Notes under the pieces: generated by a model
The model's input: only the letters and a program-made list of their open reading frames with translations
Told to the model about the DNA's origin: nothing
Databases searched by the model: none
Shown here: positions 8,492 to 18,460 of the stretch, one piece after another
Position numbering within the stretch: position 1 is the stretch's first letter
Layout: every line of letters begins with the position of its first letter
Assembly (NCBI GenBank): GCA_039105265.1
Contig: JAPFFF010000043.1
Coordinates: 620,001 to 684,000, forward strand
DNA from: Tritrichomonas musculus
Taxonomy: Eukaryota; Parabasalia; Tritrichomonadida; Tritrichomonadidae
Length of the DNA stretch: 64,000 nt
Direction: 5' to 3'
Program-made: the position numbers and the translations under genes

Positions 8492-10843
8492 TTAAATAAA
8501 TAATACATTAATATCACTTTCAGCAGAATCCAATATACTACTTTCATTTCTTCTTAATTGTAAATTATCCTCAGGACGCATTCCTTTTCTTCTTATCCAC
8601 ATCAAAACAACAATGAAAACAAATCCAATCATCATTAATGTGCCAGAAATAGAAATATAAGCAGCAGTACTTACAAGATCATAAAAAAACAGATTTCTAA
8701 TTGTAGCATAATAGCTAATAAAAGGTTCATTTTTAATCATATTAAGAACAGAATAAATATTGTGCAATAGAAGCTTAACAGATGATCCTAAATCATTCAT
8801 GACTGAGTGAATGAAATTAATCAACTTTTCATCAATTTTATCAAGAGTATTTGCCAAATTTTCATAGATTTCAAATAAAGCAATTTGATATTGTGAATTC
8901 ATCAAATTAATATAAAAATCAATCTGAGAAAGATAAGGTTCTAATTCATGTAATGCTTCTGGATCCATTTTTTTAATTTCATATCTGAACTGTTTTGTAG
9001 TCAATGTCATTGGAATTCTCCAATTGAAAAAGCCATCAATTTTCTTAGGAAAATATGAAACAAGCCTAAATAACTTTTCAACATTATTAAATAACGACAC
9101 AATATTTGTTGGAAGAGAATAATTTTCACCGAGTTCTATAATAAAATCACCTATTTCGTCACCATATTTATTCAAATCAACAATATTCGAAAGTTGTAAA
9201 GAATCAGCCAAACCCATTTTTTTATTTGTATTAACAAAGTATTCAATATTATTCATAGGATTTGGGAATACAATATTACTTAGATTGATTTCACCTTTAA
9301 AAAAATTATTTGTTATTTGAGTGATATTTATTACGGGAAATTCAATCATCCGAAAAGGAAATGTAATATCAACAACACTTGTTATGAAATGATCTATAGC
9401 TGGTTCTAATTGTTCAGATAACGAAACTTCAGCTGATCCTAATTCGGTAAATACAAATGAAATGAAAAACATCAATATTGTAGCAATTATTGGAAATATT
9501 GAAATTGTATTTGCAATGCAAATCGAAAATTTGTTATGCAAGTTATAAACAATTGCATAAAAAATGCTTGAAAAAACTAAAATAAATCCAAAGATCAGAA
9601 ATCCAAAACGAATCAAACCACAATAACTAGAATTTTGAGTATCGTTTGAATTCAATCCTGCCAAATAATAATATAATTTATTGTTCCCAAAATCGGTTAT
9701 TAGTTCACCAAAAGTTAGATTTGTTTTATAAACTTTTTGATTGGTTAGATTTGATACATATTGTAGAACCGGATATAAAATTGAATCTATGTATTCAAAA
9801 AATGAATTAAGTTCCTTTATCTTCTTTGAAAATTCAAGCTCTTTGTCTAATAGATTTTGTATTTCATCTTGGAATGATGAAAAATCATATTTGCCAAAAT
9901 AAGTCGAAATTTCGTTCAATTTCGAATAATTTTTTGAACATGAATAAAAATCTTTAGCAAAATTATATATATAAAAATTGTAAATTTGGAATATTCCTGG
10001 GTCAGATTCATTTTTAGAAACTAATTTCTGAAGAATTTTGATCGTTGGACTCAGAAATGATGTGGCGGTTTCATTGAAAAAATATTGAGTTGTATTGAAA
10101 ATGTTAAGCATATTTTCTATAACTGGACTAACCAAATTGGGAATACCAAATTCTATGATATTTTGAAATGATTCTGATAATGGTGAAGTGACCTGACTAG
10201 TCAACTCATCAAGTGATATCAAAGTTGTTAAAGTTGAATCGATTCCAGTATATGATAAAAAATAAAAAATGGCAGACGTTAATAATATTGTATCGCCAAA
10301 ATAAAATAAAATGAATTCTAAAATGGTCGGTGAAGTGTGATCTGATGCTTTGAAAATAAAAAAACTCAAAATTATTTGAATAATGTAAAATTCTATCGTT
10401 AATAAACCTAAAATTGTTATTGTAAGGCCACAAGGAAGATACCCAATTATATTTGAAAGCATTATGTCAACATGCTCTGAAGGGATTCCATAATTTTCTA
10501 AATTTATATTGATTCCAGTAAGTTTACAAAATTGATATATATTTTTATACTCTTTTGAACATTCATTTGTACTTAGTAATTTTTTCTTTGTGCGATTTTT
10601 TTGTTGAATAATATATCCATCAACCGCTTCTGCCATTTTGCCTGATATATTAAGATCATATAAATTTAAATTATGTGCTAAATCTTCTGCTATCATTGCT
10701 AGGTCAAATTCTGAAGAATTAACTCTGAAGCCAAAATATGATTTGTTATGAAATCTTTTTTTTACATTGGAAAGTGCATTGAACCATTTAAATATTCCAT
10801 TTTTGGGATGTTTTATTGATGGAAAGTCTCCAGATGAGCCCAT
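8492..10843 (-). CDS. Five-pass membrane protein with prominin-like topology
   Basis: The frame opens at 10,876 (794 residues). The second ATG at 10,843 (783 residues, MGSSGDFP) is preferred because the extra 11 residues are phenylalanine-rich and untypical; this choice is uncertain. In the 794 numbering, membrane spans are near 148-176, 185-209, 421-445, 451-478 and 737-761, followed by RRKG and a 33-residue acidic tail. The two long loops (210-420 and 479-736) are rich in N-glycosylation sequons (for example NTT, NET, NES, NYS, NLT, NDT, NIT), which indicates that both face the outside or the lumen. Five spans, two ~210-260-residue glycosylated loops and a short tail is the plan of prominins, membrane-protrusion proteins that bind cholesterol. 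Sequence similarity was not verified, so only the topology supports that name. An unrelated five-pass protein is possible. Confidence 0.75.
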   Translation of the reverse strand: MGSSGDFPSIKHPKNGIFKWFNALSNVKKRFHNKSYFGFRVNSSEFDLAMIAEDLAHNLNLYDLNISGKMAEAVDGYIIQQKNRTKKKLLSTNECSKEYKNIYQFCKLTGININLENYGIPSEHVDIMLSNIIGYLPCGLTITILGLLTIEFYIIQIILSFFIFKASDHTSPTILEFILFYFGDTILLTSAIFYFLSYTGIDSTLTTLISLDELTSQVTSPLSESFQNIIEFGIPNLVSPVIENMLNIFNTTQYFFNETATSFLSPTIKILQKLVSKNESDPGIFQIYNFYIYNFAKDFYSCSKNYSKLNEISTYFGKYDFSSFQDEIQNLLDKELEFSKKIKELNSFFEYIDSILYPVLQYVSNLTNQKVYKTNLTFGELITDFGNNKLYYYLAGLNSNDTQNSSYCGLIRFGFLIFGFILVFSSIFYAIVYNLHNKFSICIANTISIFPIIATILMFFISFVFTELGSAEVSLSEQLEPAIDHFITSVVDITFPFRMIEFPVINITQITNNFFKGEINLSNIVFPNPMNNIEYFVNTNKKMGLADSLQLSNIVDLNKYGDEIGDFIIELGENYSLPTNIVSLFNNVEKLFRLVSYFPKKIDGFFNWRIPMTLTTKQFRYEIKKMDPEALHELEPYLSQIDFYINLMNSQYQIALFEIYENLANTLDKIDEKLINFIHSVMNDLGSSVKLLLHNIYSVLNMIKNEPFISYYATIRNLFFYDLVSTAAYISISGTLMMIGFVFIVVLMWIRRKGMRPEDNLQLRRNESSILDSAESDINVLFI

Positions 10844-10931
10844 TTTAAACAGAAAATGTAAAAAAGTAAAAAGCATTCACATAAATTTCAATATTACAAT
10901 GGATTTTCTATTAATTCAAAATTCTGAGATA

Positions 10932-11053
10932 GAGTAATTATAAAAACCTTATACTTCTCTCAATTTAACCTTATACTAATTGATACGGTTTTCAAAAAAT
11001 TAAGAAAATATATTCAATTTTTTTGATAATAATTGAAATTTTCTATTATTAGT
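10932..11053. mobile_element. Truncated copy of the GAGTAATT inverted-repeat element
   Basis: About 120 bp nearly identical to 5,085-5,208, beginning with the same TA plus GAGTAATTATAAAAACC. It ends at ATTAGT just before the Tc1-like element. The inner and right parts are missing. It lies upstream of the five-pass membrane-protein gene. Confidence 0.75.
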
Positions 11054-11064
11054 AAACTCTGAAA

Positions 11065-11997
11065 AAAAAATATCACCATTTTCTCAAAAATTTGAGAAAA
11101 TCTTTTCAAATTAAAAAAAAATTGAATCATTTTATTCAATTAAATTCAAAGAATTTTGCTTTTCTTTCAAAAAGTTTATTATAAAAGGTCGAATGTCCGA
11201 AAGAGTCTATCTCACTGAGCAAGAAAAAATTAAAATAATTGCAATGGTTTATGTTTATGGACATCAGTGGAAGATGATAAGCGAAACAATAGGACATCCA
11301 TATGAAACTGTCCGAAGCTTCTACAAAAGTTATATAAAACACGGCAACAAGATAATGCGCCAGCACACAATGCTTTCAATTCACGCTATGTTTTGTCCAG
11401 AATCATGCCCAATATGCTAAACTGGCCTGCTAAATCCCCAGACTTGTCTCCAATAGAGCAAGTCTGGGATTACATAAAAAAGCGGTTAGAAGGTCAAAAT
11501 TTTGACAGCGTTGATCAACTTTTCAATGCCATTCAAAAAGAGTGGAATGAAATTCCGAATCAAATTCTACACAACTTCTATAGTTCATTCCTAGCAAGAT
11601 GCCAAGTATGTTTAAATAAGAATGGACAAAGCTTAAACGGAAGTTGGTCTGAGGTCCATCATATTCATGATACATATCGAACAAATCTTTATTACATAAC
11701 TGATCCTCAAACTAACATTACTTATGTTGGTGATCATTAATTAATATTTTATTAATTTTATTAATTATCAACGAAGATATTTATATTTATTTTTTACATT
11801 TTTTAAAAACTTTTTCTAAGATAGAAAAAGGAAATTGAAAATTTCAATAACTAAAAATTTAATCTTCAGAAATTTTGAAAACTATGATTTTTTTAAAAGT
11901 AAAAATATCACCACTTTAACGTCTGCTTTTGATAGATAACTCAGAATTATTCATAGAAATCTATTCAAAAAAAATTGAGAAAGTGGTGATATTTTTT
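11065..11997 (+). mobile_element. Decayed Tc1-like DNA transposon
   Basis: The ends form an inverted pair: AAAAAATATCACCATTTTCT at the left and its inverse (AGAAAGTGGTGATATTTTTT) at 11,977-11,996. A further copy of TATCACCACTTT lies near 11,906. The element holds the broken transposase gene at 11,193-11,740. Its size of ~0.93 kb is shorter than a complete Tc1 element (about 1.3-1.7 kb), in line with an internal deletion. Confidence 0.75.
11193..11740 (+). pseudogene. Tc1-like (DD34E) transposase, internally deleted
   Basis: Starting with ATG at 11,193, about 50 residues form the N-terminal helix-turn-helix (LTEQEKIKIIAMVYVYGHQW). The frame then jumps: near 11,350 a different frame carries the second catalytic Asp in DNAPAH, followed by WPAKSPDLSPIEQVWDYIKK with the catalytic Glu. 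The spacing between them is 34 residues, so this is the DD34E (Tc1) class and not mariner DD34D. The region between the helix-turn-helix and DNAPAH, including the first catalytic Asp, is deleted. The copy cannot be active. Confidence 0.88.
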
Positions 11998-12899
11998 ATA
12001 CAAAGTTTATATTTGTACCTCTGAAATTAGATTGTGAGTTATTCAAAACAAAACATTATTTTATTTTGAAATTAATAAGAAATTGAAGCATTCTGATGAT
12101 ATTTTAATTAAAAAGTATTATTAGTATTCCAACATTTGTAATTTCTCAATTATTTTGAATAATCTTTTGTAATAATACTAAATCAAAAATCACTTTTTTA
12201 AAAAATAATTTTTGAATCTCACCATTTTATTATTGAAGGTAAACTCAATAAAGTCAATTGTAATAAAAAACATACCGAATGATTATTTTTTTCTTTAAAT
12301 TAGGCAATCAAAAAGAAATTGCTGAATTGCGAAAGAGTTGGTATTGATAGACAAAGATGAAACAATACTTTTCCATTGATGAATGTTGGAAAATGTGAGA
12401 TTATCAATCTCTATCAAAAAAAAAAAAAAAAAAGCTGACAAACCAGCAGATAAAGTATATGTAAATTATAAAGTAAGATCAAAAAGGCTTGGAACAAACT
12501 TTTTCAATACATAAAGGTCAAAATTACTCATTTAAAAGGTCAATAAGTCCCAAGTAGAATGCAAGATTTTCAGAGAAACATTGAAAAAATTGAATGTTAT
12601 CCCAAGCATTTTGAATCCAACTTTATGAATCACGTCGATTATGTTTGCAGTCACAAATAAGAGGAATTAATATAGAAAAAGTAGTAATGTACTATAAAAT
12701 AGCATTAGATAAAAGAAACTTAAAAAGTTCGAATAAAAAAAAAATTCAAGTGAAATGAAAGAGCATAATTAAGAGAAATTTTAGTCATCTTGAAACTTAC
12801 TAAATTCTTTGCTTCTTTGTCATTGTGATCCTCTCAGTTAAACTAAATTGTTATATAAATAAGATGCATATTTCGGTGAATAGATTCATTTTTATTGAT
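11998..12899. other. Decayed intergenic DNA
   Basis: No intact gene. Short stretches at 12,295-12,720 have a slightly coding look (less AT-biased, lysine-rich reading) but are interrupted by frame changes and a poly-A run (12,418-12,433). They may be remains of a gene, but no family is recognisable. Confidence 0.4.
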
Positions 12900-14204
12900 T
12901 TAAATCAAAGATCCATAAAATTCAATAGATCCGATATCAAAAATATTATGATTATTGACATTTGTTCCGGTTTGTTTCATTCGAATGTATCTGAATCCTT
13001 TGTCTGCTACTTTTTGTATTTTGAATGCATGAACGATCAAGTTTCCATTGAGGTAGTTACAATTCTTCTCTTCACTGAGAATTTCCCACTTTGAATTGTC
13101 ATTCGATCCTTCAATGACCCAGCTTTTTGGCCGCCATCCGTTTGTGTAAGCACCTGATGTTTTTATCACATAGTCGGTGGGAATAATCAGATGATTTTTG
13201 AATTCAATTTTAAGCCAGCTTTCTGGAATATCTTTTGATGAAAATCCATCATCGCTATCAAACAGCACCACATTATTTGCCTGTAAACGATGATCACCAT
13301 CGTTGTAGCATGATGAAGCTGTTATGTTTATTTCATTGTTGCTTGATTTTAGATATTTGATTATTCCATTGAATTCATTTGTGTTTTTTAATGGAAATTT
13401 ATTTTGGCTTTCTTTCACAATTTGGCTTTTGTAACGTTTTAACTCAATTTTAAACTCATCGTTTTGAACTTTTTGTATCAGCCTTTGTGAGAGTTTGTTC
13501 CAAATTTCACCTGTCAAGTCGTTAATGTCAAAAATTTCAATGAATTTTTGAATTGCTTCAGATGAAACGTTACAGAACAAAACTTTTTCATAAAGACAAA
13601 AATAATTTGAATCCTTATAATACAAATCGTTGATGAACGTTAAAAGTTGGTCTTCGGTTTCTAACTGAAGATTCGGGTTACTAATAATATCATAAATTGT
13701 TGAAATTGAAAGTTTACTGAATTCGTCCTTTTTGGTTTGAAAAAGTTCGTTGAAATTGGAAGAAGCAAAAATTATTTCTTCTGAAAGACTTTTGGCAAAA
13801 AATTGGTTATATTTTTTATGATTTTCAATTAGGGATAAAATGTTATCAATACTTAATTTTTCATGCTGTTCTTGTGAAAATAATGCTATTGATTCATTTC
13901 CGAGAATATTTATTACTTCTAAAATAAATGGTATCTCATTTTCAGGTATATCTACTTGATCAAAACTTAAAAGATTTAGTATATATGAAAAATGACCAGA
14001 GCTTTGAGTATTGATTTCAAATTTATTAAGCGTTGGATCGATTAAATGAGTATCACAAATTTTTGGTGATAAAAGATCTGAAATAATACGACTTGTTTGA
14101 AATTTTTCACCATTAACAATGAATGTAAAATCTTTCGAATAAGAATGTAGAGGAACTTTTAAAATACAAGAGGGTGGAAGCTGTATTTTATTGAAAAGTG
14201 CCAT
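12900..14204 (-). CDS. BTB domain protein with C-terminal F5/8-type (discoidin-like) domain
   Basis: 434 residues. Residues ~20-120 form a BTB/POZ fold (KDFTFIVNGEKFQTSRIISDLLSPKI, then SGHFSYILNLL), followed by a helical BACK-like region to ~270. Residues ~285-434 resemble an F5/8 type C (discoidin) beta-sandwich: SSCYNDGDHRLQANNVVLF, DIPESWLKIEFKNHLIIPTDYVIKT, WRPKSWVIEGSNDNSKWEIL and FRYIRMKQTG. BTB-BACK proteins usually dimerise and act as Cullin-3 adaptors or scaffolds. The discoidin-like part would supply the ligand contact. No signal peptide, so it is intracellular. An initiator-like TCATTTT lies 8 nt before the ATG. Many paralogues of this layout are known in trichomonads. The exact partner is unknown. 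Confidence 0.9.
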   Translation of the reverse strand: MALFNKIQLPPSCILKVPLHSYSKDFTFIVNGEKFQTSRIISDLLSPKICDTHLIDPTLNKFEINTQSSGHFSYILNLLSFDQVDIPENEIPFILEVINILGNESIALFSQEQHEKLSIDNILSLIENHKKYNQFFAKSLSEEIIFASSNFNELFQTKKDEFSKLSISTIYDIISNPNLQLETEDQLLTFINDLYYKDSNYFCLYEKVLFCNVSSEAIQKFIEIFDINDLTGEIWNKLSQRLIQKVQNDEFKIELKRYKSQIVKESQNKFPLKNTNEFNGIIKYLKSSNNEINITASSCYNDGDHRLQANNVVLFDSDDGFSSKDIPESWLKIEFKNHLIIPTDYVIKTSGAYTNGWRPKSWVIEGSNDNSKWEILSEEKNCNYLNGNLIVHAFKIQKVADKGFRYIRMKQTGTNVNNHNIFDIGSIEFYGSLI

Positions 14205-14207
14205 ATT

Positions 14208-14214
14208 AAAATGA
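14208..14214 (-). promoter_or_regulatory. Trichomonad initiator-like (Inr) motif of the BTB gene
   Basis: The minus strand reads TCATTTT, with the presumed +1 A 8 nt upstream of the ATG. It matches the Trichomonas Inr consensus TCA(+1)-pyrimidine-W-W, which is known to lie very close to start codons. Transcription start is inferred. Confidence 0.6.
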
Positions 14215-14580
14215 AAATTTTTTTCTCATATTTTGAATAGTTTATTAATAATTTGAAAAAGTTCAAATTTACAACAATACGAAAAAAGGAATTATCTATT
14301 AATAAGAAAGTGATTTTATAAAATAAAGAGAGTAATAAATATTTAATATAATTAATTATGTCTGATATTGATATATAATTTTTGATCTTATGAATTTGGG
14401 TAAAAAATATTAACGTTAGAAACAACCCAAACAACACTTTTCGGCAAAATTCCAAATTATTTGAAATAAGAAGAAATGTAATTCAATAATCATTAAATGT
14501 ATAAAAAAATTAACAAAAAATAAATAAATGAATATTCTTTAATATTATTCTGTATTTCTATCATGATCTATAAAAAAAAT
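14215..14580. other. Spacer between the BTB and CH genes
   Basis: About 370 bp of AT-rich DNA without a convincing ORF. It must hold the BTB gene's upstream region and the CH gene's 3' end. Confidence 0.5.
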
Positions 14581-16032
14581 TTAAAGGAGTTGAATTGTGA
14601 ATGTTTGTCTTGCCTTAAGTATGTTGCTTGGTGGCATCATGACAAATGGTTCATCACCACCTACAAAGGTAACAACATGACCATTTTGCTTAGCATAAAT
14701 CATATTGTCCTTGTAAACAAAGTGTTGATTGTGTCTTCCATGAAACATGAAGAGGTAGAAAGGAGTTCCCTCTGGAGGGTTGAGATTGCTTTCGTCAGCA
14801 ACATCCCAAACCATACCTTGTTGTTGAACAGAATCAATAACTGTGTTCCAATTGTTTTGGCCGAAAACAAATTGCTGGAAAACGTCATTTTCAATATTTG
14901 GTTGAGCAACTGTAAGTTTTTGGCCAGCTGGGTTTAAGAAAGCATGCTTGTCTGGTGCCATTGTAAGAGCTAGTTGAATATTTTCACCGAAGAAAAGTTC
15001 ATCTGGCTTTGTAAGGTCAATTTGTTTGCCATCATTGTAATCTGATTCATTAAGTGTCATAATAAGTCCAAACTTCTTTCCTGCATATTGGCTGTTGTCA
15101 CCAGAAACTTGTCCAGGAACGAAAACTGGTTCTTTAACGACTGGTTCAACATCTTCAGAATCTGATTCTGTTTCAGGTTCAACTGGAGCTGGGGCTGGTT
15201 CTGGAACTGCAACTGGAGCAGGTGGTTCTTCAACTGGTGCTGGTGGTTCTTCAACTGGAACGCAGTCAGAGAGATGAGAAATAATTCTGTTTTCTTCAAC
15301 TTTGACATCGACTGGTGGAAGCTTTTCTAAGCAAATTTTAGCTGCTGATAATTGAGTCAAAAGAGCTTTTTCATCAACAGTACCACCATTTACATCTCCT
15401 GGTAAAATGTAAAGTGGAATTCCGAGTTCTTTCATAACTTTGCAAGCAAGTTCTACGTTGTGTTGATCGTCGCTTGGATTGAGCTTGAAATAATTGATTT
15501 TATCTGGAACATAAGTATCCAATAAAGCGCACATTGCAAGACCATATGGTTGGAGATTATGAACATTTGGATGATTGGTTGTACGGTCAATTGCCCATTG
15601 CCTAAGAATATCTTTGATATTCTTGGTTCTGTTGTTGGCTTTGTTTTTATCATTGAATGTTGATCTGCCAATTGAATATCTTTGGATAAGAGTCCAAATA
15701 TAACCTCTGATAAGCTTTACATTGTTATCGTGGACATCTTTTCCAGCAATGCCGATTAAATGAACACCATCTTCGAAAAACATCTGAACTGATAAATCAG
15801 CATTTTTGATCATATCAATTGGTTTCTTTGGTGTGTTTGCCCATTCGTGCTTTGGTTCTTTGCCAGTCAAAATTTTAGCAAGTTCGACAAGGGCAACACC
15901 ATTTGATAAATCTTTGGAGATATCATGAACTTGAACATCTGCATTTCCTTTGGTTAATTGGTTTGAAACCCATCTTGAATAAACTTTAACTTGAAGTGAG
16001 ATGTTCTCGTTGCTGTCTTGTGTTGAGCTCAT
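14581..16032 (-). CDS. Tandem calponin-homology protein with proline-rich hinge and beta-trefoil-like C-terminus
   Basis: 483 residues. Residues ~12-120 (VYSRWVSNQL, DLSNGVALVELAKILTGK) and ~130-240 (ILRQWAIDRT, LQPYGLAMCALLDTY) are two calponin-homology domains in the alpha-actinin/spectrin type of actin-binding pair. A hinge (~265-310) repeats VEEPPAP and is rich in Pro, Glu and Val. The last ~160 residues look like a ricin-type beta-trefoil: regularly spaced F/W, and FMFHGRHNQHFVYKDNMIYA resembles the NQxW...dgxI signature of that fold. The protein probably links actin filaments to another ligand. No signal peptide, no membrane span. A TCATTTT initiator motif lies 20 nt upstream. The CH call is strong; the trefoil call is a pattern-based inference. 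Confidence 0.88.
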   Translation of the reverse strand: MSSTQDSNENISLQVKVYSRWVSNQLTKGNADVQVHDISKDLSNGVALVELAKILTGKEPKHEWANTPKKPIDMIKNADLSVQMFFEDGVHLIGIAGKDVHDNNVKLIRGYIWTLIQRYSIGRSTFNDKNKANNRTKNIKDILRQWAIDRTTNHPNVHNLQPYGLAMCALLDTYVPDKINYFKLNPSDDQHNVELACKVMKELGIPLYILPGDVNGGTVDEKALLTQLSAAKICLEKLPPVDVKVEENRIISHLSDCVPVEEPPAPVEEPPAPVAVPEPAPAPVEPETESDSEDVEPVVKEPVFVPGQVSGDNSQYAGKKFGLIMTLNESDYNDGKQIDLTKPDELFFGENIQLALTMAPDKHAFLNPAGQKLTVAQPNIENDVFQQFVFGQNNWNTVIDSVQQQGMVWDVADESNLNPPEGTPFYLFMFHGRHNQHFVYKDNMIYAKQNGHVVTFVGGDEPFVMMPPSNILKARQTFTIQLL

Positions 16033-16047
16033 TGTTTGTTTTATAAA

Positions 16048-16054
16048 AAAATGA
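16048..16054 (-). promoter_or_regulatory. Initiator-like (Inr) motif of the CH-domain gene
   Basis: TCATTTT on the minus strand, presumed +1 A 20 nt before the ATG at 16,032. It matches the Trichomonas Inr consensus. Function is inferred from position. Confidence 0.5.
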
Positions 16055-17408
16055 AATGTTAATTATTTTATAAATTATTGTTTTATTTATTTTTTATATT
16101 TTGAATTTTTCTTTAATATTTTGAATATTTTATTTTTTATCTCACAAAAATTGATAAATGAATGTTCATATTTTGAATTAATTATGTAGTATTTCAATTA
16201 TATTTTTTGAATTAATTGAAAATATTTGAGAATGATCGGTAACGATAAATAATGATATATGGAGAAAAAAAATGATATTATATAGCATATTGGAAAAATA
16301 TTTTAACTATATTTTTGCAGGTACTTTAATATATAAAATATACAATAATATATCCAAAAAAGCAAAAAACTTTATTAGTTGGTATTTCTATTATTTCTTT
16401 GTTGATGCATAAATTTGCTTTATTTAGCATTATTCAATCTTCATTTGATTTAAAATAAATCTGTTTTTTTTGGGAATCACAATTATTTAAATATCTTTTC
16501 AATAAATAATTTTGATGAAAAGCAATCAACATCTTATAAATATTATTATTTGTTATATTCAAAATAACAACATAGTATTGATATTAATCAGTTGAATTTA
16601 CCAAACCTTTTAAAATTAAAAATAATTTGATATATAGAGTTTTTATTTTAATCAAATATGCATTCATCATTTTCAGATAATGAAATTTAATTTGATATAT
16701 AGCATTTATTGTATATGATATTTGGAAATATGACTATATATTAGACTTTTCGGGGTTCGGTAAACAATAGCAACTTCACATATTTTTAAATGACTTATGA
16801 TGGTTTTTCAGATTAAGCCTCTCAGAGTTATAAATAAGCAGAATTAAATAAGGAAAACGCTTGATAAATTAAAATGACCAATATAAAACCTTCTGGAATC
16901 ATTATTTTGAGTAAATAAATGTATAATGCAACAACTTCATGATATAGTTCACAATAACTTGAATACTAATTGAAAACAAATATAAAAATATTATAAGAAA
17001 TATTGAGATTTTTAATATTGAATAGATATTAGTGTTATATAAAATTGTTAACTCCTGAATCGATAAGGATTATCAAACATTTTTTTGATATCGAGATGTG
17101 CGCTAAGGTAAATGTTTGATAATTCGATTTTCATTATTTTTATTTCACATTTCATTTATTAGGGTTCAATTTATATGCCGTTTTTAATCACCAAATGTTT
17201 CTAACCAAATTTAAATAGAGATATAATTTTAAATAATTTGTATTTATTATCTTCATCTAAATGACAATTTTTAGAAATTGTATTTATTATCTTCATGAGA
17301 TATAATTGTTTTTCTTATTCTAATTTAAATTTGAAAGGTTTATTGAAAAAATTCAATGTTTTTTTTAAAAAAAAATAAAAAATAATAAACTTAATAGAAA
17401 TAATTTAC
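16055..17408. other. AT-rich intergenic DNA
   Basis: About 1.35 kb without a credible ORF. Only simple AT-rich sequence is seen. The palindrome at 17,409 marks its right end. Confidence 0.5.
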
Positions 17409-17464
17409 GAGTTTATACGACCTACTTTTTGAGCGAAGCTCAAAAAGTAGGTCCGAATAAACTC
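17409..17464. repeat. Long perfect hairpin with GAGCGAAGCTC core
   Basis: Two 16-bp arms (17,419-17,434 and 17,438-17,453) with GACCTACTTTTTGAGC and its exact inverse surround a GAA loop. A further 8-bp pair (GAGTTTAT/ATAAACTC) closes the base. It is not next to a stop codon, so a terminator role has no support. Confidence 0.85.
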
Positions 17465-17541
17465 AAATTCCTTTCAGTTAACACTATTTGAATAACTTTT
17501 TTTCTCTTAAAAAGTTATTGACATTTTTTAACTTGTTATTT

Positions 17542-18460
17542 TTATTCAAAAAGTGGTTCCATTAGTAGTATATACGAGTCGGTTTCCGTAGGGGCTGTCG
17601 CCCACAACGTCAACCCGAACTCGTGATAAAAAAAAAAAAAAAAATTATAAATGAAAAATGAAAAAAAAAAAAAATAAAAATAAAAAAATATTTTTTCTCC
17701 AAGATAGTTCTCACTATTGCCCACCATCTATGAAACGTCTTTGGTACCACCCTGAGAATCTCGTACCTACCTTTTAGGTATAGGTAAATGTCATTTGTAC
17801 CTCTAAAGGGATTTACCAATTACTATGAGATAAAGCGTAATGCTAAAAAAAAAGAAAAAGATGGGTGTAAAACGATAAAAAAGTGTTTTGAAATATTTGC
17901 TACACTGATTACAAATCTTATGGTTTGGTTTAAAGTTCTAGTTTCTTGTGTATACTTAGAAAGAAAGGGTATGGGAAAATATGAGCAAGCATGTAGTTGG
18001 TAAACATGCCAAATGCTGTCATCCATTCGATATTACAGATCAGAGAGGTTCTTACAGTCCAAGAAAGACAAAAAGAGAAAACGATGAATTTTGGGATTGG
18101 GATGAGGCATTAAAAGATTATTGTCTAGTAACAAAGTTAGATAGATTTTCGAAAAAAACGACAAACTTTGTGAAACAGACTGGTGTCTACAGGACGCAGG
18201 ACAATGAATCAGAAAACGCAAGCATTCGAAGATTTATGCAGAAAAATAAAGTTTTTTCTGCCCGTAGTGAGGCTAGAGCTTCAATTGATATAGGAATGAA
18301 AAATGACATTCATTTCGGGTCTAATTTAATTCAAAAAATATGTCTCAATTTGATTTCGTTTCCTGTCATAAAAGAAATATTAAAAGATGAAATTAGAAGA
18401 AATTCCAAAAATACTCTTAAAAGAACTCTGAACCAAAAGTGCAAAAATAAATATTCCTAG
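17542..18460 (+). other. Compositionally distinct patch with two hypothetical ORFs
   Basis: This patch is visibly richer in G and C than its flanks. It begins with a GC-rich hairpin-prone segment (17,575-17,628; outer pair ACGAGT/ACTCGT, inner GGGCTGTCGCCC-like stem). Two ATG-started ORFs follow: 17,788-18,003 (71 residues, lysine-rich) and 17,981-18,460 (159 residues, with FWDWDEALKDYCLVTKL and a basic C-terminus). They overlap in different frames. I recognise neither family. The pair could be fragments of one mobile-element or transferred gene, or chance ORFs. Confidence 0.4.
17981..18460 (+). CDS. Hypothetical 159-residue protein
   Basis: Starts at ATG 17,981 and ends at 18,460. The sequence is basic, with Trp-rich DEFWDWDEALKDY near residue 42 and a Lys/Asn-rich tail. 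No signal peptide, membrane span or known motif is visible. Its codon use is less AT-biased than the intergenic DNA around it, which favours real coding ancestry. It overlaps a shorter upstream ORF by 23 bp. No function is proposed. Confidence 0.35.
   Translation: MSKHVVGKHAKCCHPFDITDQRGSYSPRKTKRENDEFWDWDEALKDYCLVTKLDRFSKKTTNFVKQTGVYRTQDNESENASIRRFMQKNKVFSARSEARASIDIGMKNDIHFGSNLIQKICLNLISFPVIKEILKDEIRRNSKNTLKRTLNQKCKNKYS

Noticed and set aside
14563-15308. ORFs of 60-124 codons over the CH-domain gene
   Set aside because: Antisense or alternative-frame shadows. The Gly/Ser/Thr-rich one mirrors the proline hinge.
17409-17464. Transcription terminator
   Set aside because: A bacterial-style hairpin role does not apply in this eukaryotic context and no gene ends next to it.
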